From positions 84,132,237-84,196,236 of the forward strand of contig JACSVZ010000001.1 in assembly GCA_014706295.1 (NCBI GenBank): a DNA stretch of 64,000 bases, given 5' to 3'. The translations under genes were made by a program, and so were the position numbers. The stretch's first letter is position 1. Each line of letters starts with the position of its first letter. Positions 50,516 through 63,773 of this stretch are shown piece by piece. The notes under the pieces are model-generated. The model worked only from the letters and a program-made list of their open reading frames with translations. It was not told where the DNA came from and ran no database searches. Source of the DNA: Lycocorax pyrrhopterus obiensis. Taxonomy: Eukaryota; Chordata; Aves; Passeriformes; Paradisaeidae.

Positions 50516-50518
50516 AAA
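49899..50518 (+). repeat. Long purine (GAAA/GGAA/GAGA)n satellite-like tract
   Basis: About 600 bp of almost pure A and G on the plus strand. The order is GAAA-rich start; three copies of the 9-mer AAAGAGAGG (49951-49977); 18 AAGG units (49978-50049); again three AAAGAGAGG copies (50050-50076) and 15 AAGG units (50077-50136); a mixed GAGA/GAAA zone to about 50395; then GAAA and AGAAAAGAAA units. The two 9-mer-plus-AAGG blocks form a duplicated unit with a 99-bp period. The long open frames on both strands (up to 308 codons; Lys/Arg/Glu/Gly or Ser/Phe/Leu/Pro only) are products of the repeat and not genes. Such homopurine mirror-like tracts can form triplex (H-DNA) structures; that is inference here. 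Confidence 0.97.
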
Positions 50519-50525
50519 TGAAGGG

Positions 50526-51250
50526 AATTAATAGAATCATGGAATGGTTTGGGTTGGAAGGGACCTTAAATTTCATCTAGTTCAAACTCTACTGTCAGGG
50601 GCAGGAGACCAGGTTGCTCAGGACCCCATCCAACCCGGCATTGAACACTTCCAGGGATGGGGCATCCACAACTTCTCTGGGCAACCTGTTCCAGTGCCTC
50701 ACCACCCTCACAGTAAAGAATTTCTTCCTTATATCTAATCCGAACCTGCCCTCATTCTGTTTAGAGTCATTATCCCTTTTCCTGTCACTACATGTCCTTA
50801 TAAAAAGTCCCTCTCCAGCTTTCTTGTAGCCCCTTTAGGTACCAGAAGGCTGCTTTGATGCCTCCCTGAAGCCTTCTCTTCTCCAGGTTGAACAACCCCA
50901 GCTCTCTCGGCCTCTCTTCATAGGAGAGAATCTCCAGCCATCTGTTCTTCTTCATGGTCTCCTCTGGCCCCCCTCCAACAGGTCCACATCTTTCTTGCAC
51001 TGGGGACCCCACAGCTGGACACAGCACTGCAGGTGGGGTCTCACCAGAGCAGAGCAGAGGGGCAGAATCCCCTTCCTCACCCTGCTGCCCACGCTACTTT
51101 GGATGCAGCCCAGGATGAGGTTAGGTCTCTGGGCTGCAAGTGCACATTGCCGGGTTATGTTGTTGAGCTTCTCAGCAATCAAAAAGTCCTTCTCATCAGA
51201 GCTGCTCTCAATCCATTCTGTGCCCAGCCTGTACTTGAGCTTGTGATTGC
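50526..51250 (-). mobile_element. CR1 LINE, 5'-truncated, with reverse-transcriptase C-terminus remnant
   Basis: The longest CR1 copy here (about 725 bp), on the minus strand with its 3' end at 50526. Landmarks of the 3' region on the plus strand are AATCATGGAATGGTTTGGG, GGGACCTTAAATTTCATC, CTGGGCAACCTGTTCCAGTG, CAGTAAAGAATTTCTTCC and CCTTTTCCTGTCACTACATG. Upstream (51182 to about 50830) the minus strand encodes the ORF2 C-terminal region in two different frames, including the [20 protein letters not shown] and [19 protein letters not shown] motifs. The frame shifts between them, so it is inactive. The usual ATTCTATG octamer repeats are reduced to about one copy, and the purine tract starts right there. 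Confidence 0.95.
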
Positions 51251-52349
51251 AAACAACATGTTTTCATTGCTGTAATCAAATCCTATACTAAATCATATAC
51301 AGGTCCAGAAACTCTCAGAAAAATATAATACAAGTAGAAGCCAGATGCTTTTTTTTTTTTGTGGGAAGCATTTTTACTAAACTGAGTAAACACAGAATAT
51401 GCAAGCTTTAAAAAACAAATGTATCTCATTTAAAAATTAGCTTATAGTTATAGTTGCATGTAGAAATAGCTCCAAGTTTTCACTCTTTATAAACCTCCTA
51501 ATCCTGAAGAAAAGAGATGAAATTTTTCCTCACTGTACACCTCCACATTTCAAAAATCAAGCTACAAGCTGCTAAGTGTATACAGTCAGTTCCGAAAGTT
51601 GAACAAATGGTAACAACCTCCACTTCTCATTTACTGATCACAGTAACCACCACTAATTTCTGGGGAATCACAGGATGCCAAACATTCCTTGTTTAAGTCT
51701 TTAAATAATCACCAGTCAAATGTCTCACCAAAAAAGCTCATTATGCCTCTAAAGTGTAGTAGTCTGGAAAGATTATGACCAGCCCAGCGATGTAAGAGCT
51801 CAAATTACTCACATTTATTTCTGATTTGCGTAAGTACGAACATTTGCAGTTCCTGGACCAGCAAATATTCACAATCAACAAATATTAGTCGCAAATATGA
51901 AAGTTACTATGGCTGGAAATACATCAATATAACTCATACCATGCACACAAGAGCTGAACCTCATTTTGGTAGGTCAGCCAGTGGCTAAGGAATGAATTCC
52001 CAACAGAACTGAGGTAGTCACACACCTCACCAGATTTGCTTTTAAACATCGTTTTTCATCTTACTTTAAATAATATGAGTATGTAGTAATATGCATGTAC
52101 GGATAACTTTAAAAATCCAAGCGAAGCACTTCCCTGCCCACACTGTTTTCCTTCCAAAGGTAAGGTGAGAAGAATCGTTGCTGGCATATGTTTGCTACAG
52201 TAATTAATGCATAAAAGTGGTGACAGAAAAATCACCACTTTAAGGCTATGTAAAATCAATAGCCCTATTTCAGAAGCTTTCTGCTTTGCCTGGTGTTAGG
52301 ATCCATGATGTTATACAATCCATGGCTCTGGTAAAGGAGAAGCTCTGTG
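51251..52349 (-). other. DLG2: DLG2 intron, unique sequence
   Basis: Holds a T12 run at about 51350-51361. No gene or transposon recognised. Confidence 0.5.
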
Positions 52350-52472
52350 CTCAAGGTCAGGCTGGATGGGGCTCTGAGCATTCTGGTCTAGTGGAAGGTG
52401 TCCCTGTCCATGGCAGTGGAATGGAACTAGATGGCCAATAAGGTCCCTTCTAATCCAAATCATTCTATGATC
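52350..52472 (+). mobile_element. CR1 LINE 3' terminal fragment
   Basis: Last ~120 bp of CR1 in plus orientation: TCAAGGTCAGGCTGGATGGG, GCTCTGAGCA, TGGTCTAGTGGAAGGTGTCC, CTGTCCATGGCAGTGGAATG, GAACTAGATGGCC, AAGGTCCCTTCTAATCC and the terminal ATTCTATGATCTC. Low divergence from the family form suggests a relatively young copy. It is antisense to DLG2. Confidence 0.95.
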
Positions 52473-55400
52473 TCATTATTTTCTGTAAGTTTTATACAAC
52501 TGACTAATCATATTCAACCTTAACAAGCACATGCAAGAATGAGTAATTTTCTTTCTAAGTAGGATTCTGAGAGAACTCTTCTTACAACTGTTGTTTGATA
52601 AACACTTGACTTCTGGACAGAGTGGTTGATGGCATAGTCTGAATAGCACCACTTCTGCTAAAGCTTAGGGAAAAATATTTTCAGGATTGCTGCTGCCACA
52701 ATAGCATTTTTGATAGAATACATCAAACAGATGAAAGACACAAGTCCATTCAAAACAGAGGCAGAGCAACTTCTCATCTGCCTAAATACACCATATAGAC
52801 AACACTGTAAATTATGAGCATTTTCTCTTTCTTTTTTTTCTTTTTTAATTCTCTAGAAAGTCAGTTCACCACCAAAAAATGACAAAATGAGCTTTTGATA
52901 GGAACTGCAGGGAGAAGACAGCAGCTGCTTGATAACATAAGAACAGAAAAGAAATTATGAATCCAGCTTTGTAAAACAGTCTAGCAGCTCTATGGCCCAG
53001 CCACAACCTGAGACAAGTCTGGCATAAAAGATTAGGAGAAACTTTTAAAAAAATAATGAATCATCTCTACTCTTAAAGTTTGAAAAGTAGTCAAGAATCT
53101 AAAGATGCAAGGAACCAGTCAGGTTTGTAGAAGTGTTTAGGTAGATGTCTAACTTGAAATTAATAGTTGTTACTCAATACACCTATTTGGTAGATTCTTG
53201 AACATTGCTTTAAGTACCTGAGAAGAAATCTTTGTAATCTGGTCTTTAGAAGCCTCATGTATTTTTACTCAAAGCTAAAGACACACTTACTACTAAAAGC
53301 TTCAGTCCTTTCTAGAAATGGAAAGCATTTCCCTATGGATATTATGGTCTCATGGATGTTTTTGAAAATTTTAGCCGAAGTCTACTAACTACAGATAGTT
53401 AAAATTATTTTTCCAGATCTAAGTAGGATTATTAATGCTTAGCAGAGTAAATTCTATTCCACAAAACCAAATCTTGTGCTCAAGCTTCCATATCGCATTT
53501 CAATTACTGCAATTTCTTTTTCTCTGTCACTGGCAAATGAAATCTTGTTTTACTGAAGTCTATCTAAAATTAATTTTCCTAGATCTTTGTTTTGATCAGC
53601 TTTTCCATGAGACAAACAAAACCAAAGTGGTATTATTAGGCTACAGTCCATCTTACTGATCATTATTGTTTGCCTTGCACTGTGCCTTCTGCCTTTCTGC
53701 AAACATCTCTAATCACATCTTGTAACTAAAATGTAACTGCCTTGTGCAGAAATGACACGTAGTTTCTGTACTTCTAAAAAACGATGTAGCAGAAAAAGAG
53801 TGTGTAATATAGGGTCACTGGGATGATCCAAAGCCATAAGAACAAACAGCAGCCCCTGGAAAGAGTGAGTGGGTTTTGAAAAACTGATTTTATATAGATT
53901 CAAGTGTGGGAATAAATATGAATAATGAGATATATTTTATCCCGTCTTCTCATGTTCTGCTGAGTGGACATCATCAAATATTGTGCAAATATTTAAAGAT
54001 TGTTTCACTCTAAGCAAAACATCACATTGGACAGCAACGTGTTCAAACACTCTCAAAGCAGCCCAGCACTGAAACATCTGATGGGTTTGTAACAGACTGT
54101 GTCATTACCATCCAAAAGCTGCGAATGGGAACATCTTGTTGATTTTTGTTTGTGATAGACTTGCTGATGGATTGTGAGGGCTGACTGAAAGAGATGATTT
54201 TTATTTGCTGAGTACAGTTTGTACCTGCATGTGGAGTAGCAATGGCCATCTGACTTGACTGAAGCCCAGACAGACTGAACCAGGACCCTGAGGCCCTGGA
54301 AGTGCCTGGTGGCCTCTGGAAGATGTTATTTACTGCAGTATCCTTTCAGAACTAGTTTTGAAGGTTAAGGATGAATCCCACCAGCCCACCTTGCTTGCCA
54401 GAAAGATCATGCCTGTTAAGTATCTCGAATGCAGACAAACCCAGATTCTTTTTGCAAAACACATTTACATATTAAAAACATCAACATTTTCCCCAAAACA
54501 AACAGTTTTGATCCCAACCCAGAGTGAGTCAGGCAGTACCAGATGGGGGGGCTGGGAATGTCTGAGCCTTAATTCCATAGAGGAGAGGCTGATACAATAA
54601 TTCGCTCTTTTTTCTTTTCCTTTGTTTTTTTTTTTCTATGCTGAAGCACAACCTAAAGTGTATATGGAAAGTGTGTTTCCATAGGAACCACATTGCTGAA
54701 ATGAGTAGGAGAAGTGAAGTGCTGGGGGGGGAGAAGCATTTAATGAAAGGAATACTACTGCAGATGAAAAGCCATTGGGTTGGTAAGATATTAGCCAGGT
54801 GTTAATAACGTGCTTAAATTCAAAAAACATTGTGGAAAAGGCACATAATCCAGTGACTAATTGGAAGGGAAAGAGGTAATTGTGTCAGAACCAAACAAAA
54901 CAAAAGTATAGTCATCTTTCAGCATTTTCTGCTAACTGAGTACCAACAAAAAAAAGTAGAATAACATCAATTTTCTGCAACTGGCTCCAAAACAAGAAGA
55001 CATGTAAGCTTTACAACACAAGGAAAAACAAAAAAAAAAAGAGTAATACTGCTAGTTTTATTTTTCTTCCACCAACAATTAAAATATCAATTCAGAAACC
55101 ATTTATGAATAAAGTAGTTTCTAGAATTCAGTCACCTAGTCCACAAAATGGGCTGTATGAAAGGACCATAGAGAGCTGGAGCATGTCAAACCAGGGGTAT
55201 ATATTCCCCTGGTCTCTATCCCTTTATGATCTGAAAGATGAAGAGTGTTGCCCTCTACCTCAGCTGCAGTAAGAAGGAAAAAGGCACCTCTAAAACCCCG
55301 TTATCATCAATAACCTCATTACTACAGTGAATAGCTCCAGGCTGCCTAAAAGTAGACACTTGCTATGCTATGAATTACACACCTAGAGAAGAGCTGCTCC

Positions 55401-57846
55401 CTCCTTAGAGATAAACAGATGAAAAATGCACAGGCTGTGGAGAGAGCACAACATGCAGAAACAAGTATCAATTGTCTTGGTATCTCGTGTGCAGAGAGTT
55501 AATTAATGGGCAGAGAAGTGTAGGTATATGGGGCCTTTCAAGGGATGAGGAGGCATCAGGTGAGGATTAAAGGGGAAGACAAACAATCCTGGAGCAAAGA
55601 TGAAGCGCAAAGACCAGATGGGGGGAGAGGGTAAGAGGTGAAAGACACACTCAGAACCTCAAGACCTGAAGGGGACTGAGACGTCCACCTGATGACCAGG
55701 GATGCTGATGAGATGGAGTTCCCGGCTCATTCCTCTGTGAGATTAATGAGTATGCAGAAATAATCCTTTATTCTTTGCTTGAAGCAACGAAAACATCCAG
55801 AGACAGAATATTGGTTGATATATTTGCAATAATGTACGGGTGGGTTACATGGTTTTGATTTATTCCTTCTATCATAAAGGAAATACTAGAACAATCACTA
55901 TAAAATGCACTGCAAAATATAAATCCTAAGGGTTTTTTTTTCCTTTGGTGGCAATAAATATACCAATAAAACTGTCAAGATTAGATCAGATTTTATAAAT
56001 TCATTTTAAATATGAGCCCTTTTCTTAAACTGCAATCTACAAGCTAAATCTGGTATTGTTTATTTATTTCTCAGGCAAAAGTTTTAGAGCACAATCTGCT
56101 ACATAAATGCTGAATAAAACCTTAAGTTATACTGTCTATTTTTACTATGATTTTATGTTCACTGTAGAATATATGCTGCTGAATCACAAAACTTGAATCT
56201 GTAGATTCAAATAGTATCAAATATGTTGATATATTTGAAAAAAATTAAAATGCTTATGTATTTAAATCTATGTATAAAGTGAAGAATCAGAACAATTTCT
56301 TAAACTCTGTATTAGTATTAAACTATGTGAGATGCAAATAAAAATATTCTCTGCAGTTTAAGAAGTCCATAAAAGTGATTCAATTTTCATTTTATACAGG
56401 ACAGTAAGAGAGGAGCAAATAAAAGGATTACACAGCCCTTGAATAGTTGTGTTAGCTGCTCAGATTTTCAAGGCAACTATCCATTTAAAGTCATGGGGCT
56501 TTGGCAATTTACAAACACTAACCATCTGCTCTTCTGTTTCCAGAAATCAACTACATTGAAAAGACACCCAAAGCCCATAGGAAACGATACAAAGCGAAAT
56601 GAGGGAGCCTCAGCTAGGAACATCAGCAGGAAAAAGTTCACAGCAAGGAACAAGCATAGTTTCTACATTTCAAAGAATTCTTTCAGTTTCCTACAGTGAC
56701 GTAAGAAGCTTTTTCTCAATAATTTCTGTGCTTTGTAAGGTCTGGAACTGGATCTAAGCAGCAAAACTTTGTCAGTTTATTGATGTCTTACATGGGAGAT
56801 GTTTCCTCATCTCATTAATTTTTCTTTTTAAGTGTATCTTTCAAACTATTTTTAGCACTTCCTTTCTTAAACCTTGGATAGTATTTAAAACAATAATGAA
56901 GTAACTCAGTCTTGGTAAGCTGTAATCCCCACAGTTTTTTTGAATTAACATTACCAGCTGATGTTTCTAAAAAAGAGCTGAAACTAGAAAGGAGAATGTC
57001 AGCAGTCCTTTATTCCAGAAAGCTTCTTTACTATGAAAGTGTCTCCCAGACATTTACCTGAAACAAACTGGTCAGAATAAACTGCCTTAGAGTGCCTCTA
57101 AAACTGTATCTTTATCTGTTACTGACTATCCATCCATCCTAATGCTTGATTTTTTTCGCCCTGTACCTTTATAGTAAGAATTTACATTTGCATGTTTGCT
57201 TTGATCACAGCAAAAGCTCATTGACCTGCGTGAAAAAGAAACAACCCCTGTAAGGCAGAAAAAACAGCTGTAGAAAAATGACTGCCACACAGATACCAAT
57301 GTAATTCATTATGATTAATGTTATTATCATAAATCCCATGGGAAGGGATAATGCTTTGCCACTTCTTAGAAAGCACTGCCTCCAGCAGAATTTTAAACAT
57401 TTAAGTTAATACAGCACACATCAGTGTGCTCCACAGGTCCCTCATCAAAATCCATTCCCCACTGGAAAATACAAGTTACGGACGAGACCCCAGAGATCTT
57501 AGGAAGAAGAAAGCCACTCAGAGTCAAAATCAACAGCAGGAGGATTCTGTAATAAAACTCAAGTATTGATTGAGACTACAGTGTAGTATAACTGAAACTG
57601 CATTCCTACTACAACTAAACATCTGCATTAACATAAAAAAATAGCCACAAGTCAGATTTCCCTCCTTATCTCCTGTAAGCAAGCACTGGTATACCTCCAG
57701 GAGAGCAGTCCCATGCAAAACCCTTGCTGCACCAGCACTGCCACTGAAGTAGCCAAAAGTTTCTCTAGTGGAAGTTTAGCACAGCAGTCCTTTAATACAG
57801 CAGCCCATCACATCAAAACGTTCCTGGTCAAGGGGAAATCACAAAA
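52473..57846 (-). other. DLG2: DLG2 intron, unique sequence
   Basis: AT-rich sequence with T-rich runs at about 52827-52847 and 54607-54636 and an A-run at about 55030-55040. G7 at 54725-54731 is isolated. A purine-rich block with GAGG/GGGG words lies at about 55540-55680. No exon or known element was recognised. Confidence 0.55.
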
Positions 57847-58028
57847 ATATCACAGAATCACAGAGTGGTTTGTGTTGGAAAGGACTTTAAAGATCATCCC
57901 ATTCCAACGCCCCTGCCGCAGGCAGGGACACCTTCCACTAGACCAGGTTACTCAGAGCCTCATGCAACCTGGCCTTGAACACTTCCACAGCTTCACTGGA
58001 GAACCTATTCCACTGCCTCACCACCCAC
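57847..58028 (-). mobile_element. CR1 LINE 3' terminal fragment
   Basis: CR1 3' tail of about 180 bp on the minus strand. Plus-strand landmarks are ATATCACAGAATCACAGAG, TGGTTTGTGTTGGAAAGGAC, TTTAAAGATCATCCCATTCC, AGGGACACCTTCCACTAGAC and CTGCCTCACCACCCAC, after which similarity stops. It is in the same orientation as DLG2. Confidence 0.95.
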
Positions 58029-61000
58029 ATCTCAGGCTCCTCTGGGTTCAGACAGAATGAGCTCATACCATTGGGGAACTTTTATATAAAAGTCCTTTGT
58101 TTAAATACCCTTTCACATACCAAAGTTGTATCTGACTGGACAGATAACAAACTACGCTGACCTTTTCCGATCTCTTCATCTGTCCAGTTAGGATTTCTGC
58201 TTCTTAGGAAAGGTTTTGCTAAACAGATACTCTGATTCAAGTTGGAGAATTTAAAAGAAAACCACAATCTAACAGTTGCTGTGCTTCCCTGTCCCAATAC
58301 TTCCAGTCACTGCCCTTCTTCTACATGGATACTGATTATGTTCAGCCAGCAACTATTTCACAGGTTTATAAAGCATCATGAGTCTTCATGGCATGGCTTG
58401 AGCATGCCAAAACAATTACACTCCTAGTATCTTCTATCACCATGGTCTGATTTCATGAGCATCTAACTTAGAAACGGCAAAGAGCCACAATCAAAGCTGA
58501 ATTTCCTCAGAAAAAATTATAGCAGTGGCTTTCTCATGGTGTTGAGTATCTTCTCTGAGAGTGCTGTTTGTAAAGTCACTGGGAAGAGGAAAGATGAATA
58601 CAGTATTTGGACCTATTTTTTATTAAAGTCAAGAAGAAAACAGAGAGAAAATTTAGGTGCAAAACAGATTAAACATTGTGAATCCTAAGCTCTTCCTAGA
58701 GCATATGTGCACAAATCAAAACCTCTGCAAGAAGAGACACAAACCATTTCAGGTATATCCTCTCCAGCCTCTCTGACCACCAGCTATTTTTTCTCTTGCA
58801 GACAGGCCCCTACTTGCTCTGAAGTGCTCCAGACCAGCCAGATGTGAACCAGCTTTGAAGTACCAGCCACTCATAGTCCTGCTGCACTTAGGTTTCTATT
58901 ACTGCTGCTAACTGCAAGGATTATTTGCCTGTCTACTGTGCTCTGCTAGTCCTCCTGCACAGATTTTGCATTGCAGCTCGCTGCTATCCTGCTGTTTTGA
59001 GGCTGCCATCGCAGCCAGTGTGACCTTGCCCTCTGTCCTGGTGTGTTCCCACACCCCAAGGCACACTGGTGCTGCTCCTCCACTGCTACAAGACAAGCTA
59101 CAGGAGATCAGCCACTGAAAACAACAAATTATTTATTTTTTTTATTTTATTTTTCTTAATAGATTTAATTTTCTTTTGGATTTGCTCCTTGGACTGCTTC
59201 CAAATGATATCCCTCAGCCCTAAAGCAGTTGTTCTGGCATCACCAGGGCAATTCATTGAATCAGCCTTGGATATGTTTCAGAATCAGTAGAAATGCACTA
59301 AATAGGTGCTTATCTCTCTGTTGTTCACAAAAGAAAATCAGATAACTAATATACCTATACTTTATATGGCTAAAATTAGGTGAGACAGATATTATCCTCT
59401 GTGTTCCTTTCTTCCTGTTTCTGTTGGTAATTCTTCATGTAACAGTGAAACTTCTGGAAGTATTTATGTTGAAAACAATATATTTTCACCAAAAGACTCA
59501 GTTTCACTTAATTAGGACAATCTCATTTTAAAAATCCCTTAAAGTCCTGACCTGTTTTAATTGGAAATTATCTTCTTTTTTATGATTTCCAATATTTTGA
59601 TCTTCAGTTGTAATTATTATTGGCTTCTCATTTGCTTCACTTCCCAGTTTTTTGCTCTCAACAGCATGCAGAATAAAACTGATTTCCCAGAAGGATCTCA
59701 TAACTAGCACAGATTAGGAGAGTTTCTACGGAAAAGGCAATCCCGTTTCTGCAATGAATAACAATTTTTCAAATTTGAAAACAATCATTGTGTTTCTGAG
59801 GGCTGGTTTTCCTCCAAGAAAGGAAATCAATGAGAAACACAGTAATTAGCAATCGTGAAAGGATTAATTTCATGAAATGACAAAATATGAACGTAGGTGA
59901 ACAATAAAGGATGCTTTGCAGTGCCACATATTGGCACAGTGTAAAGTGTGGGGGGAGGACTCCCATTGTCTGCAGTTTCTCTTTCATTGACGTCTTTCCC
60001 CGTTAGGATTGAACTTCCTATAACTCTGATTCATTTAAGGTTTTGCTGATAGGTACCAGGCTCTAGACAAGCTTAGTGGAGAGAAATGAAAGAGGGAAAT
60101 CACCATCACTGATGAGCACAAACAGGAAGTCAGAAATCGATGACAGTGTTTCTAACAGTGGATTACAGCCTCCATCTGCCACACAGGACCAGCCCCCAGC
60201 TGGCCTCTGCCTGCTCCTGCTGTTTGCTCCCTACCGGCTTGTAGGAAGGAGTTTTCAAGCAAAGAGCCCAGGTCACTTGCAGGAGAGGGAAGGGCTGGGA
60301 CCTGTGGGGGATTTTTATGTCTGGTAGACATACATAGAAAGGTCCAAGATCTGAGTCTCTGATCTCTGCGTCTCTTGGAGAAGAGCTGTATCCCCCATGT
60401 GCTTTTCTCCTTCTTCCTTTTGCTCCTCTCGATCTGTTTTGCTACATCATAACTTAATATTTAGATTATTGCCTTTCTCATTTTGTTCCTGTTCATATTC
60501 TTTCTTTAGGGCTTAGTATTGCGACACTTCCCTCTCCTACAAAGAAGCACACAGAGTTTTGCCACAACTGTCTCTCCTATCATGTCCGACTGAGACAGAT
60601 TCCCCAATTTCACATGATACTCAAAACCCTTTAATCTCAAAACAACTCCTAAAATTACCCCTTTCCTCATATCATGCACAAGTATGTCTGCTTAAGCTTT
60701 ATCTCCCTTTAAAACAAAAGAAAACATTCAAAGAAAGAAGTAATTCAATCAGTTATATCCTCATTGTTTTCACTATTTCCTCATTTTCTTAAAGTTACAG
60801 GTAACTTGTATTTTTTATACAAGTAAGTCAAAAGACAACTTTAGTTTGCTAAACCTTTACACCTAACTTTACTATCATCTGTAAACTAGTTCAAGTGGAT
60901 GCAGAAATGCAACGGATACATGGAAAATTACGGTCTGATTCAAATCTTGAATCGGAAATTTTTACCTTCTTGACTGAGTCATATGCTAACATAAAGAACA

Positions 61001-63773
61001 ACGTGCACTTTCTCATTTGCCAGAAATAAATATTTCTATCCCCTTTTCCCCTAGGCTTTATTCATAACTCACAATCATTGCCTAATTGCAGTAAACAAAC
61101 AAAACCCAGACTCACCGACACTAAGAGCACAGAACCAATAGCAGGGGTACTTCAAAAGTACTTGCTAGTTATACAAAAATAAGATTTAGCAGTGGAATAG
61201 ACAGTGATGACTCAGTGTCTTTCAAAGAGTCAGTCTGCAATTACAATCTCTATGCTTGGAATGAATGGGGGCAAAAAAAATAACAAAAAAAAAGACTGGC
61301 AATAGTCCAGCTGGTTGATCCAATCATGTGTCAGTCCCATTTAGCTCGGCTTGATGGCCATGTTAGATGATAGAAATGGAACACTTTCTCCCACAAGTGC
61401 ACTTGACAGCACCTCCCTGTGTCTTAGAAAATAGTCACTGATGTCTCTGTGAAAAAAGTTATGACCAAGCCTTAAGTGAAGTTAGGCTGTCAGAATCTCT
61501 CTGTTGATAATCATAAAGACACCGATTTTATAATAATGCACTATAGGAATTTTATCTAAAATAGAAGGATTCTATGAGTTTGCAAAATCTTCCCATTTCC
61601 CGAGGTGCCTGTGCAACATCATATTGTCTTTAACTGATGCTCTGATTAGTCACTCCACTCTCTGAGGAGGTAGCTCTGAGTCTCTCTGCTTATTACTGGA
61701 GTAACTTTAAGATTTGTGAGTGGAATCAACAAGAAACTTTAAATTAGTAATCAGAAACAGAATGGCAGCTAATGTGAGAGCAAACAAATTTTGTTTTCAG
61801 TTAGTCAGTCTGATGTCTCGCAAAACTGTAGCTACAGATTTAGGAGTTGCACTAGCTACATATTTAGAAGAACATTATTTTAAAGGTGACTGAACAGCCT
61901 CTCTATAGTAACAGATCAAAAAGCTCAAAGCTGTTCTGTTGTAGAGTGATGACTCTGCCTTTTCTTAGTTCTCTGCTTCTCAACCTAGCCAGACAAATCT
62001 GGAAGACAGGGTGTAAAAGGAGGAGACGGATACATTACTTCTTGCCTTGGTTCTCCATGACTTTCCATAGCAGGCTGGCTTAGCCAAAGAAACCACTTCT
62101 GTGTCCTTTGTATGTCCAAAGCTGTGCTAGAGGAATCCAGTACCTATAGCCACCCAGCAGAGAGGAAACCATGTGCTGACAGATACCTGCTTTGTTACCA
62201 TCTCCACACAGTTTTCTGAATTCAGTTTTCTCTCCTTACAGTCCCTGACAGCTCATTAGGGAACTACAAAACAGGAAACCTGTTATGAGTGCAAAGTCAT
62301 ACTAAAGATAAACATCAAATTGAATTAACTGTCAATATACTGACAGTGAATGAGTCAAGGCTTCTAAGAATTTGGACTTTTCGTCACCAAAAATGCCATC
62401 TTTGTGTTCTGGTTCATGGCTGCTGTATGGAGCAGTGTTGTTTGCAGTTATCCAATGTTATGATCACCATGGCAACTCCCCACTCAGTTTTTCTACTATT
62501 TTGCTTGTTAATCTGTTAGTGATACAGAGTTTTAAGGCACAATTCTGCAAAAGGCAGAGCAATTTTGACACACTTCTTGCACTCAGGAAGTGGATGCTCT
62601 CAGCACCTCAAGAGAGCAGATCAGCCCCTTGTAATGGAAGTCATCCTGCACTATTTTGTATTCAGAAAGATTCTGTCTCAAGTTCAGCCAGAGTGAGATA
62701 CCAGAAGTAGTCATTTATACACTTCATTATCTATGTTCCAGCAGCCCTAGATGCCCCAAACAGCATGGCATTAAGCCCCCTCTTAGAGAGAGTAAATCAA
62801 TGCAATATATTTGTTTTAAAAAAGGCCCCTAGATTCTTTTGCACTTCTGTAATTTTTTCCTGTAAGCATGAAGGACGTCATTCTTCCTTCTGCCCATCAC
62901 TCTGTCATGGGAAGAGCAGCTGAGAAGGTGGAGAAGTATTTTGCTCTGACTCCATAGCACTTTCTCATTTGTAGCAATTCACAGCCAGAGCACTCTAAAC
63001 CTGGACTGACCTGTCATAATTTACCTTCTCTGATTTCCTACCTGTGGCATGGAAATGGAAAAGGGAAGAAACTAATGATTTAAAAGACACTAAATTAAGC
63101 CCTCAGTCCAAATCTGTCCAGTCCAACTATCACTTCTCCCAGGGAGAGAGACTTCACAAAACTGTGCCCTGAGGTCCACACCTAAGCCAACACTCCTTTG
63201 GGATCTGTCTATAGGGCAGAGACGTGTGTCACTCACACAGTCTCATGCAACCTGGTCATGCACCACTAGCAGAGGCAGCATGTGCTTTAGTGGAGGCTGT
63301 GCCAGCTCACCTGAAAAGTCCTAGGTGTAGCACACCTTACAGCTAAATCGAATGTATTCATGCAGGATTCTGAGTATGTTTGGATCAGGTGTTACCTGAG
63401 TGGTTATTTTTGCTTCCACCCTTCTACATTTTACCACTGGGGACTAAAGAGCAGAAACTTCTACATGGAAGATTTCTCCACCCCACACTCAGTATAGGAT
63501 AGAACCTCCATTATCTAAACATAAAAGTAAATGCAACTCAACTGGTCTGTAATTACATTCTACTTTTTTTTTTTTACACAATAGTGAGGAACTCTCGTCT
63601 AGCTTATGGATGTTTCTAAACCTACAGAAGCATCTAAAATGAGGTAATGAGCAAGACTATTTTTTTTAATATGACGAACCACAAACAGCTCCAAAATGTT
63701 AAGCAAATCTTCTACAAAACTGAAGTTTAGGTCTTGTCAGACTAAGTCACCCAGACACCACTGAAGACTGTAC
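58029..63773 (-). other. DLG2: DLG2 intron, unique sequence
   Basis: AT-rich sequence with TTTTATTTT-type low complexity at 59128-59157, two A-runs near 61273-61291 and a T12 run at 63564-63575. I recognise no exon of DLG2 or of another gene, and no further transposon. The 112-codon frame 62372-62710 overlaps another frame and has no known domain. Confidence 0.55.

Noticed and set aside
49650..50580. Open frames of 308, 232 and 181 codons on both strands
   Set aside because: They arise because the purine tract has few or no stop codons. The products are Lys/Arg/Glu/Gly or Ser/Phe/Leu/Pro only, and overlap on both strands.
61560..61580. GGATTCTATGAG resembling a CR1 3' octamer
   Set aside because: No CR1 sequence lies upstream. 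A single octamer-like word is expected by chance.
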